Assembly: GCA_017444665.1 (NCBI GenBank)
Contig: JAFSWC010000022.1
Coordinates: 1 to 33,982, forward strand
Length of the DNA: 33,982 bases
From: Oscillospiraceae bacterium
Lineage (GTDB): Bacteria > Bacillota > Clostridia > Oscillospirales > Oscillospiraceae
Direction: 5' to 3'
Below the pieces are notes generated by a model. That model was not told where the DNA came from. It did not search any database and was given only the letters and a program-made list of their open reading frames with translations. Positions 15,858 to 25,036 of the stretch are shown in pieces. Made by a program: the position numbers and the translations under genes. How positions within the stretch are numbered: the stretch's first letter is position 1; each line of letters starts with the position of its first letter.

Positions 15858-16594
15858 CGGTACGGCAAAGGGTAGAGGCCCTCGCGGACGAGAGCAATGC
15901 CGATTTTCTCTCGCGCCTCCTGCCCGGCATAGAGCGGGAGACGGTCCTCGGCGTGCGCATGCCCGCGCTCCGGGCACTGGCAAAGGAGCTGAAAGGAACG
16001 GACGAGGCCGCGGCTTTCCTCGCCGCGCTGCCGCACCGCTATCTCGACGAGAACAATCTGCACGCGCTGCTGATAAACGACCTTGCCGGCTATGAGGACG
16101 CCCTCGCCGCCCTCGACGCCTTTTTGCCGTACGTCGACAACTGGGCGACCTGCGACGCGCTGCGCCCCAAAGCGGCGCGGAAAAACCTTGCGGATTTCAG
16201 ACGGCGGATCGACGGCTATCTTGCTTCACCCGCGCCTTACACCGTGCGCTTCGGTCTCGAGATGCTGATGTGCCATTATCTGGACGCGGCTTTTTCCGCG
16301 GAGCAGAACGAGCAGGCGGCGGCGCTCCGCTCGGAGCAGTATTACATCCGCATGATGCAATCCTGGTATTTCGCCACCGCGCTTGCCAAGCAGTGGGACG
16401 CGACGATCCCGTATCTCGAGCAGCGCCGTCTTGAACCCTGGACCCACGCCAAAACGATCCAAAAGGCGATCGAGAGCTATCGCATCAGCGATGAGAGAAA
16501 AGCGTACCTGCGTACGCTGAAAACCCCTTCCGGCCGCGGGGCGGCCGCCTCCCCGGAGGGGGAGGCAGCCCCGGCTGCGGCAAGGGAACGATAA
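15854..16594 (+). CDS. DNA alkylation repair enzyme, AlkD-like
   Basis: A HEAT-like-repeat protein of the AlkD/AlkC group, whose characterised members remove alkylated bases from DNA. The 246-residue product contains RMPALRALAKELKG, HRYLDENNLHALLINDL, FLPYVDNWATCDALRPK, FGLEMLMCHYLD and YIRMMQSWYFATAL with WTHAKTIQKAIES, in the order seen in the family. Its ATG overlaps the uppS stop (ATGA). The last 22 residues (PSGRGAAASPEGEAAPAAAR region) come from a palindromic GC-rich element and are probably not part of the fold. The gene occupies the place between uppS and dxr where many Firmicutes have cdsA. Whether it acts as a glycosylase was not determined. Confidence 0.87.
   Translation: MTVRQRVEALADESNADFLSRLLPGIERETVLGVRMPALRALAKELKGTDEAAAFLAALPHRYLDENNLHALLINDLAGYEDALAALDAFLPYVDNWATCDALRPKAARKNLADFRRRIDGYLASPAPYTVRFGLEMLMCHYLDAAFSAEQNEQAAALRSEQYYIRMMQSWYFATALAKQWDATIPYLEQRRLEPWTHAKTIQKAIESYRISDERKAYLRTLKTPSGRGAAASPEGEAAPAAARER
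16528..16590. repeat. GC-rich palindromic (REP-like) element at the 3' end of the AlkD-like gene
   Basis: Two adjacent hairpins: 16531-16537 with 16541-16547 (7 bp) and 16547-16554 with 16559-16566 (8 bp). The element is translated as the last 22 codons of the AlkD-like gene. Confidence 0.5.
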
Positions 16595-16607
16595 AGAGGA
16601 AAAAAGC

Positions 16608-17753
16608 ATGACAAAGGCAATTTCCATCCTCGGCTGCACCGGCTCGATCGGCCGGCAGACCGCCGCCGTGGCGGAGCATCTCGGCCTTCGCGTCGCGGCG
16701 CTCAGCGCCCAGCGGAAGATCGACCTGCTCGAGCAGCAGACAAGAAAATTCCGCCCCTCCTTCGTCGCGGTCTACGACGAGGCGGCGGCGAAGCTCTTCC
16801 GCGTCGCCGTGGCGGACATGGACGTGCGCGTGGGCGTGGGGCTTGAAGGGCTGATCGAGGCCGCGTCGTATGAAGAATCCGACTGCGTCGTCACCGCCGT
16901 TTCCGGCGCGATCGGGCTCAAGCCCACGCTGGAGGCGATCGCGCGCAAAAAGCGCATCGCGCTGGCCAACAAAGAGACGCTCGTCTGCGCCGGCAGCCTG
17001 GTCATGGCCGCGGCAAAAGAGAGCGGCGCCGAGATCGTGCCCGTGGACAGCGAGCACTCCGCCATTTTCCAGTGCCTGATGGGCCGGGAAAAAGGCGAAC
17101 TGAAAACGATCCTGCTCACCGGCTCGGGCGGCCCCTTCCGCGGCAAGCGGCGCGAAGAGCTCGAGCACGTCACCCCCGCCCAGGCGGTGGCGCACCCGAA
17201 CTGGAGCATGGGCGCCAAGATCTCGGTCGACAGCGCGACGATGATGAACAAGGGCCTTGAGTTTATCGAGGCCATGCATCTCTTCGCGGTGACGCCGGAT
17301 GACATTCGGGTGGTAATCCATCCGCAGAGCATCATACATTCTATGGTGGAGCTTGTCGACGGCACGGTCATCGCGCAGCTGGGCGTGGCCGACATGGGCC
17401 TGCCGATCCAGCTGGCGCTGACGTATCCGCAGCGCTGCAAAAGCATGTTCGAGCATCTCGACTTCTATCATCTGAAGGATCTCAGCTTTGAAGCGCCGGA
17501 CTATGAAAAAACGCCGTGTCTGAAGCTTGCGATGGACTGCGCCCGCGCGGGCGGGATCGCCCCCTGCGTGATGAGCGCGGCCAACGAGGTGGCCGTGCAT
17601 ATGTTCCTGCGGGGCGAGCTGGGCTACAACCGCATCTACGACGCGGCGGCCGCCGCGGTCGCGCATTTCGAAAACGTGGCGGATCCCGACCTTGAAACCA
17701 TCCTTGCGGCAGACAGGGCCGCGCGTGACTTTGTAACGGAGAAGTATTCGTAA
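16608..17753 (+). CDS. dxr: 1-deoxy-D-xylulose 5-phosphate reductoisomerase
   Basis: The second step of the MEP pathway: converts DXP to MEP with NADPH and a divalent metal. The 381-residue protein has the NADPH-binding loop GCTGSIG (residues 9-15), ALANKETLVCAG, the metal-binding VPVDSEHSAIFQ, TGSGGPFRG, HPNWSMGAKISVDSATMMNKGLE, and IHPQSIIHSMVE, all conserved. The ATG follows AGAGGAAAAA with good spacing and lies 13 bases after the AlkD-like gene. The stop codon is directly followed by the rseP ATG. Confidence 0.97.
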   Translation: MTKAISILGCTGSIGRQTAAVAEHLGLRVAALSAQRKIDLLEQQTRKFRPSFVAVYDEAAAKLFRVAVADMDVRVGVGLEGLIEAASYEESDCVVTAVSGAIGLKPTLEAIARKKRIALANKETLVCAGSLVMAAAKESGAEIVPVDSEHSAIFQCLMGREKGELKTILLTGSGGPFRGKRREELEHVTPAQAVAHPNWSMGAKISVDSATMMNKGLEFIEAMHLFAVTPDDIRVVIHPQSIIHSMVELVDGTVIAQLGVADMGLPIQLALTYPQRCKSMFEHLDFYHLKDLSFEAPDYEKTPCLKLAMDCARAGGIAPCVMSAANEVAVHMFLRGELGYNRIYDAAAAAVAHFENVADPDLETILAADRAARDFVTEKYS

Positions 17754-18815
17754 ATGAGCATTTTATACATTGCGATCGCCATCTTGATCTTCGGCCTGCT
17801 GATCGCCGTACACGAACTGGGACACTTTACCGCCGCCAAGGCCTGCGGCGTCAAAGTGAACGAGTTTTCGGTCGGGATGGGGCCCGCGATCTTCAAAAAA
17901 CAAAAAGGAGAGACGCTGTACGCTCTGCGGTGCATCCCCTTCGGGGGCTACTGTGCCATGGAGGGCGAGGACGGCGACTCTGACGACGCGCGCGCCTTTA
18001 CCAACCAGAAGGTGTGGAAACGGCTGATCATTCTGGCGGCCGGCTCGCTGATGAATTTCCTGACCGGCCTTGTGATCGTGCTGATCCTTTTCGCAAATGC
18101 CGGCGGCTTCCGCGCCCCGGTCATCGAATCGTTCATGGACGGCTGCCCGTATGAGAGCGCCGACGGCTTTCAGGCCGGCGACCGCATTTACCGCATCGAC
18201 GGCAGGCGCGTCTGGCAGTATTACGACGTGGGCGATCTCCTTTCCCAGGGCGGCGAGGAGCATGACGTCGTCGTCATCCGCGACGGACGGCGCGTCAAGC
18301 TGGACGATTATCACCTGGTGCCCGTCGAATACGAGGGGCAGGCCAATAAAATGTACGGCTTTTACTTCGGCACCGACGCGCCGACCTTTGCCAACAAGCT
18401 GCGCTATTCCTGGGCCACGACGATGGAGTTTGTCCGCATGGTGTGGGATGCGCTGCGCCAGCTCGTAGGCGGCAAGGTGTCGGTCAACGATCTGTCCGGC
18501 CCGGTCGGCATCGTCGACATGATGGCCGAAACGGGCGAACAGGCCCAGTCGGTCGCGGACGGACTGTATAACATTTTCTATCTCGGCGCGTTCATCGCGG
18601 TAAACCTTGCGGTGATGAACATGCTGCCGATCCCGGCGCTGGACGGCGGACGCGTGTTTCTGCTGCTCATCACGGCGCTGATCGAGGCGATCACGCGCAA
18701 AAAGCTCGACCCGAAGTACGAGGGCTATATCCACGCCGCCGGCATGATCCTGCTGCTGGGGCTGATGGCGTATGTGATGTTCCATGACATTTTCAGGATA
18801 GTGACGAAGACATGA
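17754..18815 (+). CDS. rseP: Site-2-type intramembrane metalloprotease RseP/RasP
   Basis: A zinc protease in the cytoplasmic membrane that cuts membrane proteins such as anti-sigma factors after a first cut outside. The 353-residue protein has HELGH at residues 20-24 in the first membrane segment (HExxH active site), the conserved FGVGMGP-like VGMGPAIFKKQKGETLYALR with IPFGGYCAMEGE, a central PDZ domain (about 115-190, containing DGFQAGDRIYRIDGRRV), and the third zinc ligand in NMLPIPALDGGRVF. It is translationally linked to ispG by an ATGA overlap. In Firmicutes the usual order dxr-rseP-(proS)-polC is kept apart from proS. Confidence 0.96.
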   Translation: MSILYIAIAILIFGLLIAVHELGHFTAAKACGVKVNEFSVGMGPAIFKKQKGETLYALRCIPFGGYCAMEGEDGDSDDARAFTNQKVWKRLIILAAGSLMNFLTGLVIVLILFANAGGFRAPVIESFMDGCPYESADGFQAGDRIYRIDGRRVWQYYDVGDLLSQGGEEHDVVVIRDGRRVKLDDYHLVPVEYEGQANKMYGFYFGTDAPTFANKLRYSWATTMEFVRMVWDALRQLVGGKVSVNDLSGPVGIVDMMAETGEQAQSVADGLYNIFYLGAFIAVNLAVMNMLPIPALDGGRVFLLLITALIEAITRKKLDPKYEGYIHAAGMILLLGLMAYVMFHDIFRIVTKT

Positions 18816-19870
18816 AGAGAGAAAACACCAGACAGATCAAGGTCGGCTCCGTCGCCGTGGGCGGCGGCGCGCGCGTGAGCGTGCAGTCGATGTGCAACAC
18901 CAAGACCTGGGACGTGGACGCGACGGTAAGCCAGATCCTGGCCTTTGAGGAGGCGGGCTGCGACATCGTGCGCGTGGCGATCCCCGACATGCGCGCGGCC
19001 GAGGCCGTCAGCGCGATCCGCGAGCGCATCCATATCCCGCTTGTCGGCGATATTCATTTCGACTATCGTCTGGCGCTCGAGGCGGCGGAACGCGGCATCG
19101 ACAAGATCCGCATCAACCCCGGCAACATCGGCGCGGAGGAAAACGTCAAGGCCGTGGCCGAGGCCTGCCGCAAACGGAATATCCCGATCCGCATCGGCGT
19201 CAACGCCGGAAGCCTGGAAAAGCGCCTGCTGGAAAAATACGGCCATCCCTGCCCGGAGGCGCTTGTGGAGAGCGCGCAGGGGCATATCGCGCTTTTGAAC
19301 AAATATGATTTCGACGATATCTGCCTGTCGCTCAAATCCTCCTCCGTCCCGCTGACGATCGCCAGCTACCGCGCGGCGGCCGAGGCCTTTCCCTATCCGC
19401 TGCATCTCGGCGTGACCGAGACGGGCACGCTCTTCAACGGCACGATCCAGTCCGCCGTCGGCATCGGTACGCTGCTTTCCGAAGGCATCGGCGACACGAT
19501 CCGCGTCTCGCTGACGGCCGATCCGATTGAGGAGATCCGCGCCGGCATCGCGATCTTAAAGGCGGCGGGCGTGCGCACGGGCGGGGTCAAGTTCGTCTCC
19601 TGCCCGACCTGCGGCCGAACGGAGATCGACCTCATTTCGCTGGCGGAGCGGGTCGAACAGGCGCTGCGCCACGTCGAGCGCGACATCACCGTGGCCGTCA
19701 TGGGCTGCGTGGTCAACGGTCCCGGCGAGGCGCGCGAGGCCGATTACGGCATCGCCGGCGGCAAGGACAAGGGCATCCTTTTCCAAAAGGGGCAGCTGGT
19801 GGGCACCTATGCCTATGACGAGCTGTTCGACGCCCTGCTTGCGCGCATCGAGGAGGACGGCGAAGCATGA
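18812..19870 (+). CDS. ispG: 4-hydroxy-3-methylbut-2-en-1-yl diphosphate synthase (flavodoxin)
   Basis: The penultimate MEP-pathway enzyme; it reduces the cyclic diphosphate MEcPP using a 4Fe-4S cluster. The 352-residue protein has VQSMCNTKTWDVDATVSQI, GDIHFDYRLALEA, KIRINPGNIG, and the cluster cysteines in FVSCPTCGRTEIDL and VMGCVVNGPGEAREADYGIA. It overlaps rseP at its start and polC at its end by ATGA in both places, so the three genes are co-translated. Together with dxr it gives two of the seven MEP enzymes in the window. Confidence 0.97.
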   Translation: MKRENTRQIKVGSVAVGGGARVSVQSMCNTKTWDVDATVSQILAFEEAGCDIVRVAIPDMRAAEAVSAIRERIHIPLVGDIHFDYRLALEAAERGIDKIRINPGNIGAEENVKAVAEACRKRNIPIRIGVNAGSLEKRLLEKYGHPCPEALVESAQGHIALLNKYDFDDICLSLKSSSVPLTIASYRAAAEAFPYPLHLGVTETGTLFNGTIQSAVGIGTLLSEGIGDTIRVSLTADPIEEIRAGIAILKAAGVRTGGVKFVSCPTCGRTEIDLISLAERVEQALRHVERDITVAVMGCVVNGPGEAREADYGIAGGKDKGILFQKGQLVGTYAYDELFDALLARIEEDGEA

Positions 19871-22800
19871 GCGAGCATACGTCCTTTTTGACGATCTTTC
19901 CCGGCTGCGACGATCTCAAGGACAGCTGCGGCGGCCTCGGCAAGGCTTACGTCACCGACGTCCAGATCGACGAGGAGGAGCGCACGCTGTCGATCAGCGC
20001 GCACTTTGCCGCGATGCCCTCCATGGGCGATATTGCCCAACTGACAGAACGGATCCGCCACGACTATGTCCTCTCCGGCGTGTCGATCGTGCCGGAATAC
20101 CCGCGAGCGAAGCCGGCGACCGCGCCGGCGATGAGCGCCGCGTCCCAACCCGGCCAGGCGCCGAAGGGCGACGTCATCTTCGGCAAGGCCATCAAGGCCA
20201 AACCCGTCGAGATGCGCACGCTCAGCATGGACTCCGGCAAGGTCACGGTCGAGGGCGACGTCATTGCCGTCACCAGCCGCACGGTCAAAAACGGCGGCGC
20301 GGTGCTGTGTTTTGACATCACCGACCGCACCGGCTCGATCCGCGTGAGCAAATTCCTTCGCTCGGACGACGACAAATCCGTCATCGACGCGGTCGAGGTC
20401 GGCAAGCACCTCTTCGTCCAGGGCGAGGTCATCTTCAGCAAATACGACGACGACATCGTCATCGATCCCCGCAATATTATGAAGGGGAAAAAGTACATAC
20501 GCCCCGACGAGGCGGCGGAAAAACGCGTCGAGCTGCACATGCACACGCGCTTTTCCGCCCTCGACGCGCTGACCGACCCCGAGGCGATCGTCGCGCGCGC
20601 GGAATACTGGGGCATGCCCGCCATCGCCGTGACGGACCACGGCGTGGCGCAGGCCTTCCCGGACATGTGGAAGGCGGGCAAGAAGCACAACGTCAAGATC
20701 ATCTACGGCGTCGAATGTTATTTTCTCAACGACATGGACGGCAACAGCGCCGTCATCGGCAAGAGCAAGCTGCCGCTCGATACCGAATTTGTCGCCTTTG
20801 ACATTGAGACCACCGGCCTCAACGCGCAGAGCGACCGCATGACCGAGATCGGCGCGGTGATCTTCTCCGGCGGCGAGATCAGAAAGGAATTCAACACCTT
20901 CGTCGATCCGCAGATGCCCATTCCCGCCGATATCACAGAGCTCACGGGCATCCGCAGCAGCGACGTCCAGGGCGCGCCGCTCGAGGACGAGGCGCTGCGC
21001 ATGTTCATGGACTTTGTCGGCGATCGGCCGATCATCGCGCACAACGCCCACTTTGACGTCGGCTTTATGAGCGCCGCGGCCCGGCGGCACAACATGCGCT
21101 TCACCCCGGTGTTCCTCGACACGCTTGCCCTCTCCCAGGCCCTGTGCCCGGAGCTCAAGCGCTTCAAGCTGGACATTGTCTCCAATCATCTCAATCTGCC
21201 CAAGTTCAACCACCACCGCGCCTCGGACGACGCGATGGTCGTCGCGCGCATTATGGGCAAATTCCTGCCCATGCTCGCCGCCCAGGGGGCGAAGACCGTG
21301 GACGATATCGAGACGGTCTACCACTCGCTGCGCCGCACGGACGTGGCAAAGACCCACCACATGATCCTGCTGGTATTGAACCGGAAGGGGCTGAAAAACC
21401 TCTACGAGATGATCTCGCAGAGCTATCTGAAATACTTTCACCGCGTCCCGACGATCCCGAAGAGCCTGCTGATTCAACACCGCGAAGGCATCCTCGTCGG
21501 CTCGGCCTGCGGCATGGGCGAGCTGTACGGCGCCGTGATGAAGGGCGCAAGCGACAAGGAGCTGGAAAAGATCGCGTCGTTCTACGACTATCTGGAGATC
21601 CAGCCGATCTGCAACAACGGCTTCCTCGTGGAAAACGGCGTCGTCAAGGACGAGACCGTGCTGCAGGACTATAACCGTACGATCCTGAATCTGGGCAGAA
21701 AGCTGGGCAAAATGGTCGTCGCGGCCAGCGACGTCCACTTCCTCGACCCCGAGGACGAGCAATATCGCAAGATCCTGCAGGCGGCCAAACAGTTTTCGGA
21801 CGCCGACCGGGACTGTCCGATCTATTTCCGCACGACAAACGAGATGCTGGCGGAATTTGCCTATCTCGGCAAGGAGACCGCGCGCGAGGTCGTCATCACG
21901 AACACCCGCGCCATTGCCGACATGGTCGAGCCGATCGAGCTGCTGCCCAAGGACCTCTTCCCGCCGAAAATCGAGAACTCGGCCGAGCAGCTCAAAGAGC
22001 TTGTGTACGAGAAGATGCACCGCATCTACGGTGAAAACCCGCCCGCCATCGTGCAGGAGCGCGTGGACACCGAGCTCAACACCATCCTCTCGCACCACTA
22101 TGACGTCATTTACATGAGCGCGCAGAAGCTGGTGCAAAACTCCCTCGAGCACGGCTACCTCGTCGGCAGCCGGGGCAGCGTGGGCTCGTCGATCGTGGCG
22201 TACATGTCCGGCATTACGGAGGTCAACTCGCTCCCGCCGCACTACGTCTGCCCCAAGTGCTGCCACAGCGAATTCATTGACGACGGCAGCTTCGGCTGCG
22301 GCGCGGACATGCCGGAAAAGGACTGCCCGGCATGCGGTACACGCATGCGCCGCGACGGCTTCAATATCCCGTTTGAGACCTTCCTCGGTTTCCCGGGAAA
22401 TGAAAAAACGCCCGATATCGACCTGAATTTCTCGGGCGAATACCAGGCAAAAGCGCACAAGTACACCGAAGTGCTCTTCGGCTCGGACCATGTGTTCCGC
22501 GCCGGCACGATCGGAACGCTGGCGGAAAAGACCGCCTTCGGCTATGTCAAAAAATATCTCGAGGAGCGCGGCATCCAGACCACGAAGGCAGAGGAGAACC
22601 GTCTGACGCTGGGCCTCGTCGGCATCAAGCGCACGACCGGCCAACACCCCGGCGGTCTGGTCGTCATCCCGCAGGACATGGACGTGACGGACTTCTGCCC
22701 CGTCCAGCACCCGGCCGACGACCCCAACAGCGACATCATCACGACGCATTTCGAATACCACTGCATGGAGGCCAACCTCTTAAAGCTCGACGAGCTGGGC

Positions 22801-23865
22801 CACGATGACCCGACGATGATCCGCATGATGGAGGACATGACCGGCGTCGACGCCAAGGAGATTTCCCTCTCCGACCCGGAGACCATGTCGATCTTCACCT
22901 CGCCGGAGGTGCTCGGCCTTCCCGACGACGACCCGATCATCGGCCGCACCGGCTCGATCGGCGTGCCGGAGTTCGGAACGCCCTTTACCCGCCAGATGCT
23001 CGTCGACACCCAGCCGCGGCAGTTTGACACCCTTGTCCGTCTCTCCGGTTTTTCCCACGGCACGGACGTGTGGGCCGGCAACATCCACGATCTGATCGTA
23101 AACGGCGTGGCCGACGTCAACCAGGCCATCGGCTGCCGCGACGACATTATGATCTATCTGATCCAAAAGGGCATGCAGCCCGCGCTGGCCTTCAAGACGA
23201 TGGAGGCCGTGCGTAAGGGCAAGGTCAAAAAGAGCGGCGATTTCCCCGGCGACGCCGAGCAGCAGATGCGCGGCATGGGCGTGCCGGACTGGTGGATCGA
23301 ATCGGCGCGCAAGATCGCCTATCTCTTCCCCAAGGCGCATGCCGTGGCCTATGTTATGATGGCCTTCCGCATCGCGTGGTTCAAGGTGCACGAGCCGCTG
23401 GCCTTCTATTCGGCGTATTTTTACCGCCGCAGCCAGAAGGGCGGCTTTGACGCGGCCATGATGTGCGGCGGGACCGACGCGGTGCGCCGCAAGATCAACG
23501 ACTTCAAGCGCAAGGCAGACCGCACCGCGAACGAGGACGATCTGCTCGTCACGCTCGAGGCGGTGTACGAATTCAATCTGCGCGGCTTTTCCTTCCTGCC
23601 CATCGATCTCTACCGCTCCGACGCAGCCAGGTTCCTCATAGAGGACGGCGCGCTGCGCCCGCCCTTTGTTGCGATCTCGGGTCTGGGCGAGACGGCGGCG
23701 GAGGATCTTTGCCGCTGCGGCCGCAGCGGCAAGCAGTACATTTCCATCCAGGATCTCGGCGCCGACTGCCCCAAGGTCAGCCAGACGCACCTGGACGTGC
23801 TCAAAAGCCTGGGCGCCCTCGGCGACATGCCGGACTCGAACCAGATCAATCTGTTTGATCTCTAA
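19867..23865 (+). CDS. polC: DNA polymerase III alpha subunit, Gram-positive PolC type
   Basis: The main replicative polymerase of low-GC Gram-positive lineages, with built-in proofreading. The 1,332-residue protein shows, in order: a short N-terminal domain (1-80) and linker; an OB domain from about 115 (KVTVEGDVIAVTSRTVKNGG); a PHP region from 220 (RVELHMHTRFSALDAL); a DEDDh exonuclease from 308 (FVAFDIETTGLN with D312, IIAHNAHFDVGF, HRASDDAM) inserted in PHP; a zinc motif from 795 (CPKC... CGAD... CPACG); the polymerase core with catalytic PDIDLNFSGE (D850, D852) and GTIGTLAEKTAFGYVKKY; and a C-terminal helix-hairpin-helix region. It is about 100 residues shorter than the B. subtilis enzyme (1,437), mostly at the N-terminus. 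It is the last gene of the run. Confidence 0.97.
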   Translation: MSEHTSFLTIFPGCDDLKDSCGGLGKAYVTDVQIDEEERTLSISAHFAAMPSMGDIAQLTERIRHDYVLSGVSIVPEYPRAKPATAPAMSAASQPGQAPKGDVIFGKAIKAKPVEMRTLSMDSGKVTVEGDVIAVTSRTVKNGGAVLCFDITDRTGSIRVSKFLRSDDDKSVIDAVEVGKHLFVQGEVIFSKYDDDIVIDPRNIMKGKKYIRPDEAAEKRVELHMHTRFSALDALTDPEAIVARAEYWGMPAIAVTDHGVAQAFPDMWKAGKKHNVKIIYGVECYFLNDMDGNSAVIGKSKLPLDTEFVAFDIETTGLNAQSDRMTEIGAVIFSGGEIRKEFNTFVDPQMPIPADITELTGIRSSDVQGAPLEDEALRMFMDFVGDRPIIAHNAHFDVGFMSAAARRHNMRFTPVFLDTLALSQALCPELKRFKLDIVSNHLNLPKFNHHRASDDAMVVARIMGKFLPMLAAQGAKTVDDIETVYHSLRRTDVAKTHHMILLVLNRKGLKNLYEMISQSYLKYFHRVPTIPKSLLIQHREGILVGSACGMGELYGAVMKGASDKELEKIASFYDYLEIQPICNNGFLVENGVVKDETVLQDYNRTILNLGRKLGKMVVAASDVHFLDPEDEQYRKILQAAKQFSDADRDCPIYFRTTNEMLAEFAYLGKETAREVVITNTRAIADMVEPIELLPKDLFPPKIENSAEQLKELVYEKMHRIYGENPPAIVQERVDTELNTILSHHYDVIYMSAQKLVQNSLEHGYLVGSRGSVGSSIVAYMSGITEVNSLPPHYVCPKCCHSEFIDDGSFGCGADMPEKDCPACGTRMRRDGFNIPFETFLGFPGNEKTPDIDLNFSGEYQAKAHKYTEVLFGSDHVFRAGTIGTLAEKTAFGYVKKYLEERGIQTTKAEENRLTLGLVGIKRTTGQHPGGLVVIPQDMDVTDFCPVQHPADDPNSDIITTHFEYHCMEANLLKLDELGHDDPTMIRMMEDMTGVDAKEISLSDPETMSIFTSPEVLGLPDDDPIIGRTGSIGVPEFGTPFTRQMLVDTQPRQFDTLVRLSGFSHGTDVWAGNIHDLIVNGVADVNQAIGCRDDIMIYLIQKGMQPALAFKTMEAVRKGKVKKSGDFPGDAEQQMRGMGVPDWWIESARKIAYLFPKAHAVAYVMMAFRIAWFKVHEPLAFYSAYFYRRSQKGGFDAAMMCGGTDAVRRKINDFKRKADRTANEDDLLVTLEAVYEFNLRGFSFLPIDLYRSDAARFLIEDGALRPPFVAISGLGETAAEDLCRCGRSGKQYISIQDLGADCPKVSQTHLDVLKSLGALGDMPDSNQINLFDL

Positions 23866-23866
23866 T

Positions 23867-23904
23867 AAAAAAGCTGTGAAAACTATGGTTTTCACAGCTT
23901 TTTT
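23867..23904. terminator. Bidirectional terminator after polC
   Basis: A 17-bp perfect stem (23867-23883 with 23888-23904), 4-base loop, with A and T tracts built into the arms. It serves polC on plus and the convergent lyase gene on minus. Confidence 0.93.
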
Positions 23905-23906
23905 AT

Positions 23907-23938
23907 CTAAAAACCAAAAACTAAATTCTAAAAACTAA
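23907..23938. repeat. CTAAAAAC-type short repeat, copy 2
   Basis: Units of CTAAAAAC, CCAAAAAC, CTAAATT and CTAAAAAC directly follow the terminator and end 4 bases before the stop of the next minus-strand gene; compare 10841-10872. Confidence 0.6.
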
Positions 23939-23941
23939 GCT

Positions 23942-24970
23942 CTACGCTCTCAGCGCGTCCAGCACCGCGTCCACATCCGCGCGCGTCGTACGCCACGAGG
24001 CGCACAGACGGATCACTGCGCCGCCGTCCGGCAGGTGCTGCCAGATCTCATAGCCGATCTTTCCGTCGAGCTTTTTCAGCTGATCGGAGGAAAGAACGGG
24101 GAACTGCTGGTTGCTGCCGCTCTCGGGGCGGAAGGGGATCGCCATCGCGCGCAGCCCCTCGCGCAGCGTAAACGCGCAGTCCGTGCCCTGCCGGCCGAGA
24201 CGGAGGTAGAGACCGTCGGTGAAGAGAGTATCGAACTGCAGCCCTAGAAGAAACCCCTTGGCCAGCAGCGCGCCGCGCTGTTTGTGGGCGGGAAAAAAGC
24301 CCTTCTGCTCGCGGCGAAAGACCACGGCCTCGCCCAAAAGCGCGCCGCACTTCGTCCCGCCGATGTAAAACACGTCGCAGACCTCGCCGAGAAGCCTCAA
24401 GGTAACGTCCGTTTCCGGCGAGGCAAGCGCATAGGCAAGCCGCGCCCCGTCGACAAAAAGCTTCAGACCGTATTCGTCGCAGATCGCGCGGATCTCGCGC
24501 AGGGCCGCGGCGCCGTACAGCCCGCCGTATTCCGTCGGGTGCGACAGATACACCGCGCCGGGCTGCACCATGTGGGGATAGGTCTCGTCGGCGTAAAAGC
24601 CGCGCAGATAAGCCCGCAGCGTATCCGGCTCGATCCGGCCGCAGTCGTCCGCCGCAACGGTCAGCACCTTGTGGCCCGTGGCCTCCACCGCGCCGGATTC
24701 GTGCACGGCGATGTGGCCGCTTCCGGCGCTCACCACGCCCTCCCAAGGGCGCAGGATCGCACTGAGAACGGTCGCGTTCGTCTGCGTCCCGCCGACCAGG
24801 AAATACACGTCGGCCTCGGGGTTGCCGACGGCGGCGCGGATCTTCTCTTTGCCGCGCTGCGAATATGTGTCAAAGCCGTAGGTCGCGTGCTGGCTTTCGT
24901 TTGCCGCGCTGATCGCGGCAAGGATCTCCGGCGCGCAGCCGCAGTTGTAATCACAGGAAAAGTCGATCAT
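23942..24970 (-). CDS. Threonine aldolase/beta-eliminating lyase family PLP enzyme
   Basis: A pyridoxal-phosphate enzyme of the low-specificity L-threonine aldolase type, expected to split threonine or allo-threonine to glycine and acetaldehyde. The 342-residue protein has FSCDYNCGCAPEIL, ATYGFDTYSQRGKEKI, FLVGGTQTNATVLSAIL, HIAVHESGAVEATGHK, LKLFVDGARLAYAL with the PLP-binding Asp, and the Schiff-base lysine in FYIGGTKCGALLGEAVV. The ATG 24970 has GGAGG upstream and is preferred over a TTG at 25033, which falls on the -35 box. A consensus promoter precedes it. Substrate preference within the family is not certain. Confidence 0.9.
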   Translation of the reverse strand: MIDFSCDYNCGCAPEILAAISAANESQHATYGFDTYSQRGKEKIRAAVGNPEADVYFLVGGTQTNATVLSAILRPWEGVVSAGSGHIAVHESGAVEATGHKVLTVAADDCGRIEPDTLRAYLRGFYADETYPHMVQPGAVYLSHPTEYGGLYGAAALREIRAICDEYGLKLFVDGARLAYALASPETDVTLRLLGEVCDVFYIGGTKCGALLGEAVVFRREQKGFFPAHKQRGALLAKGFLLGLQFDTLFTDGLYLRLGRQGTDCAFTLREGLRAMAIPFRPESGSNQQFPVLSSDQLKKLDGKIGYEIWQHLPDGGAVIRLCASWRTTRADVDAVLDALRA

Positions 24971-25004
24971 GTCCCTCTCGCCTCCGCTGCATAAAGATAC
25001 GTTT

Positions 25005-25033
25005 ATCATAAAGCCCGGCGAATAAAAAGTCAA
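25005..25033 (-). promoter_or_regulatory. Promoter of the threonine aldolase-type gene
   Basis: On minus, TTGACT (25033-25028) and TATGAT (25010-25005) with a 17-base spacer: 5 of 6 matches each. Confidence 0.8.
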
Positions 25034-25036
25034 ATA

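Noticed and set aside
19813-22761. A 982-codon open frame on the minus strand opposite polC
   Set aside because: It lies antisense to a secure gene; GC-rich codon use empties one antisense frame of stops. The product is low-complexity in H, D, V and R, without recognisable domains.
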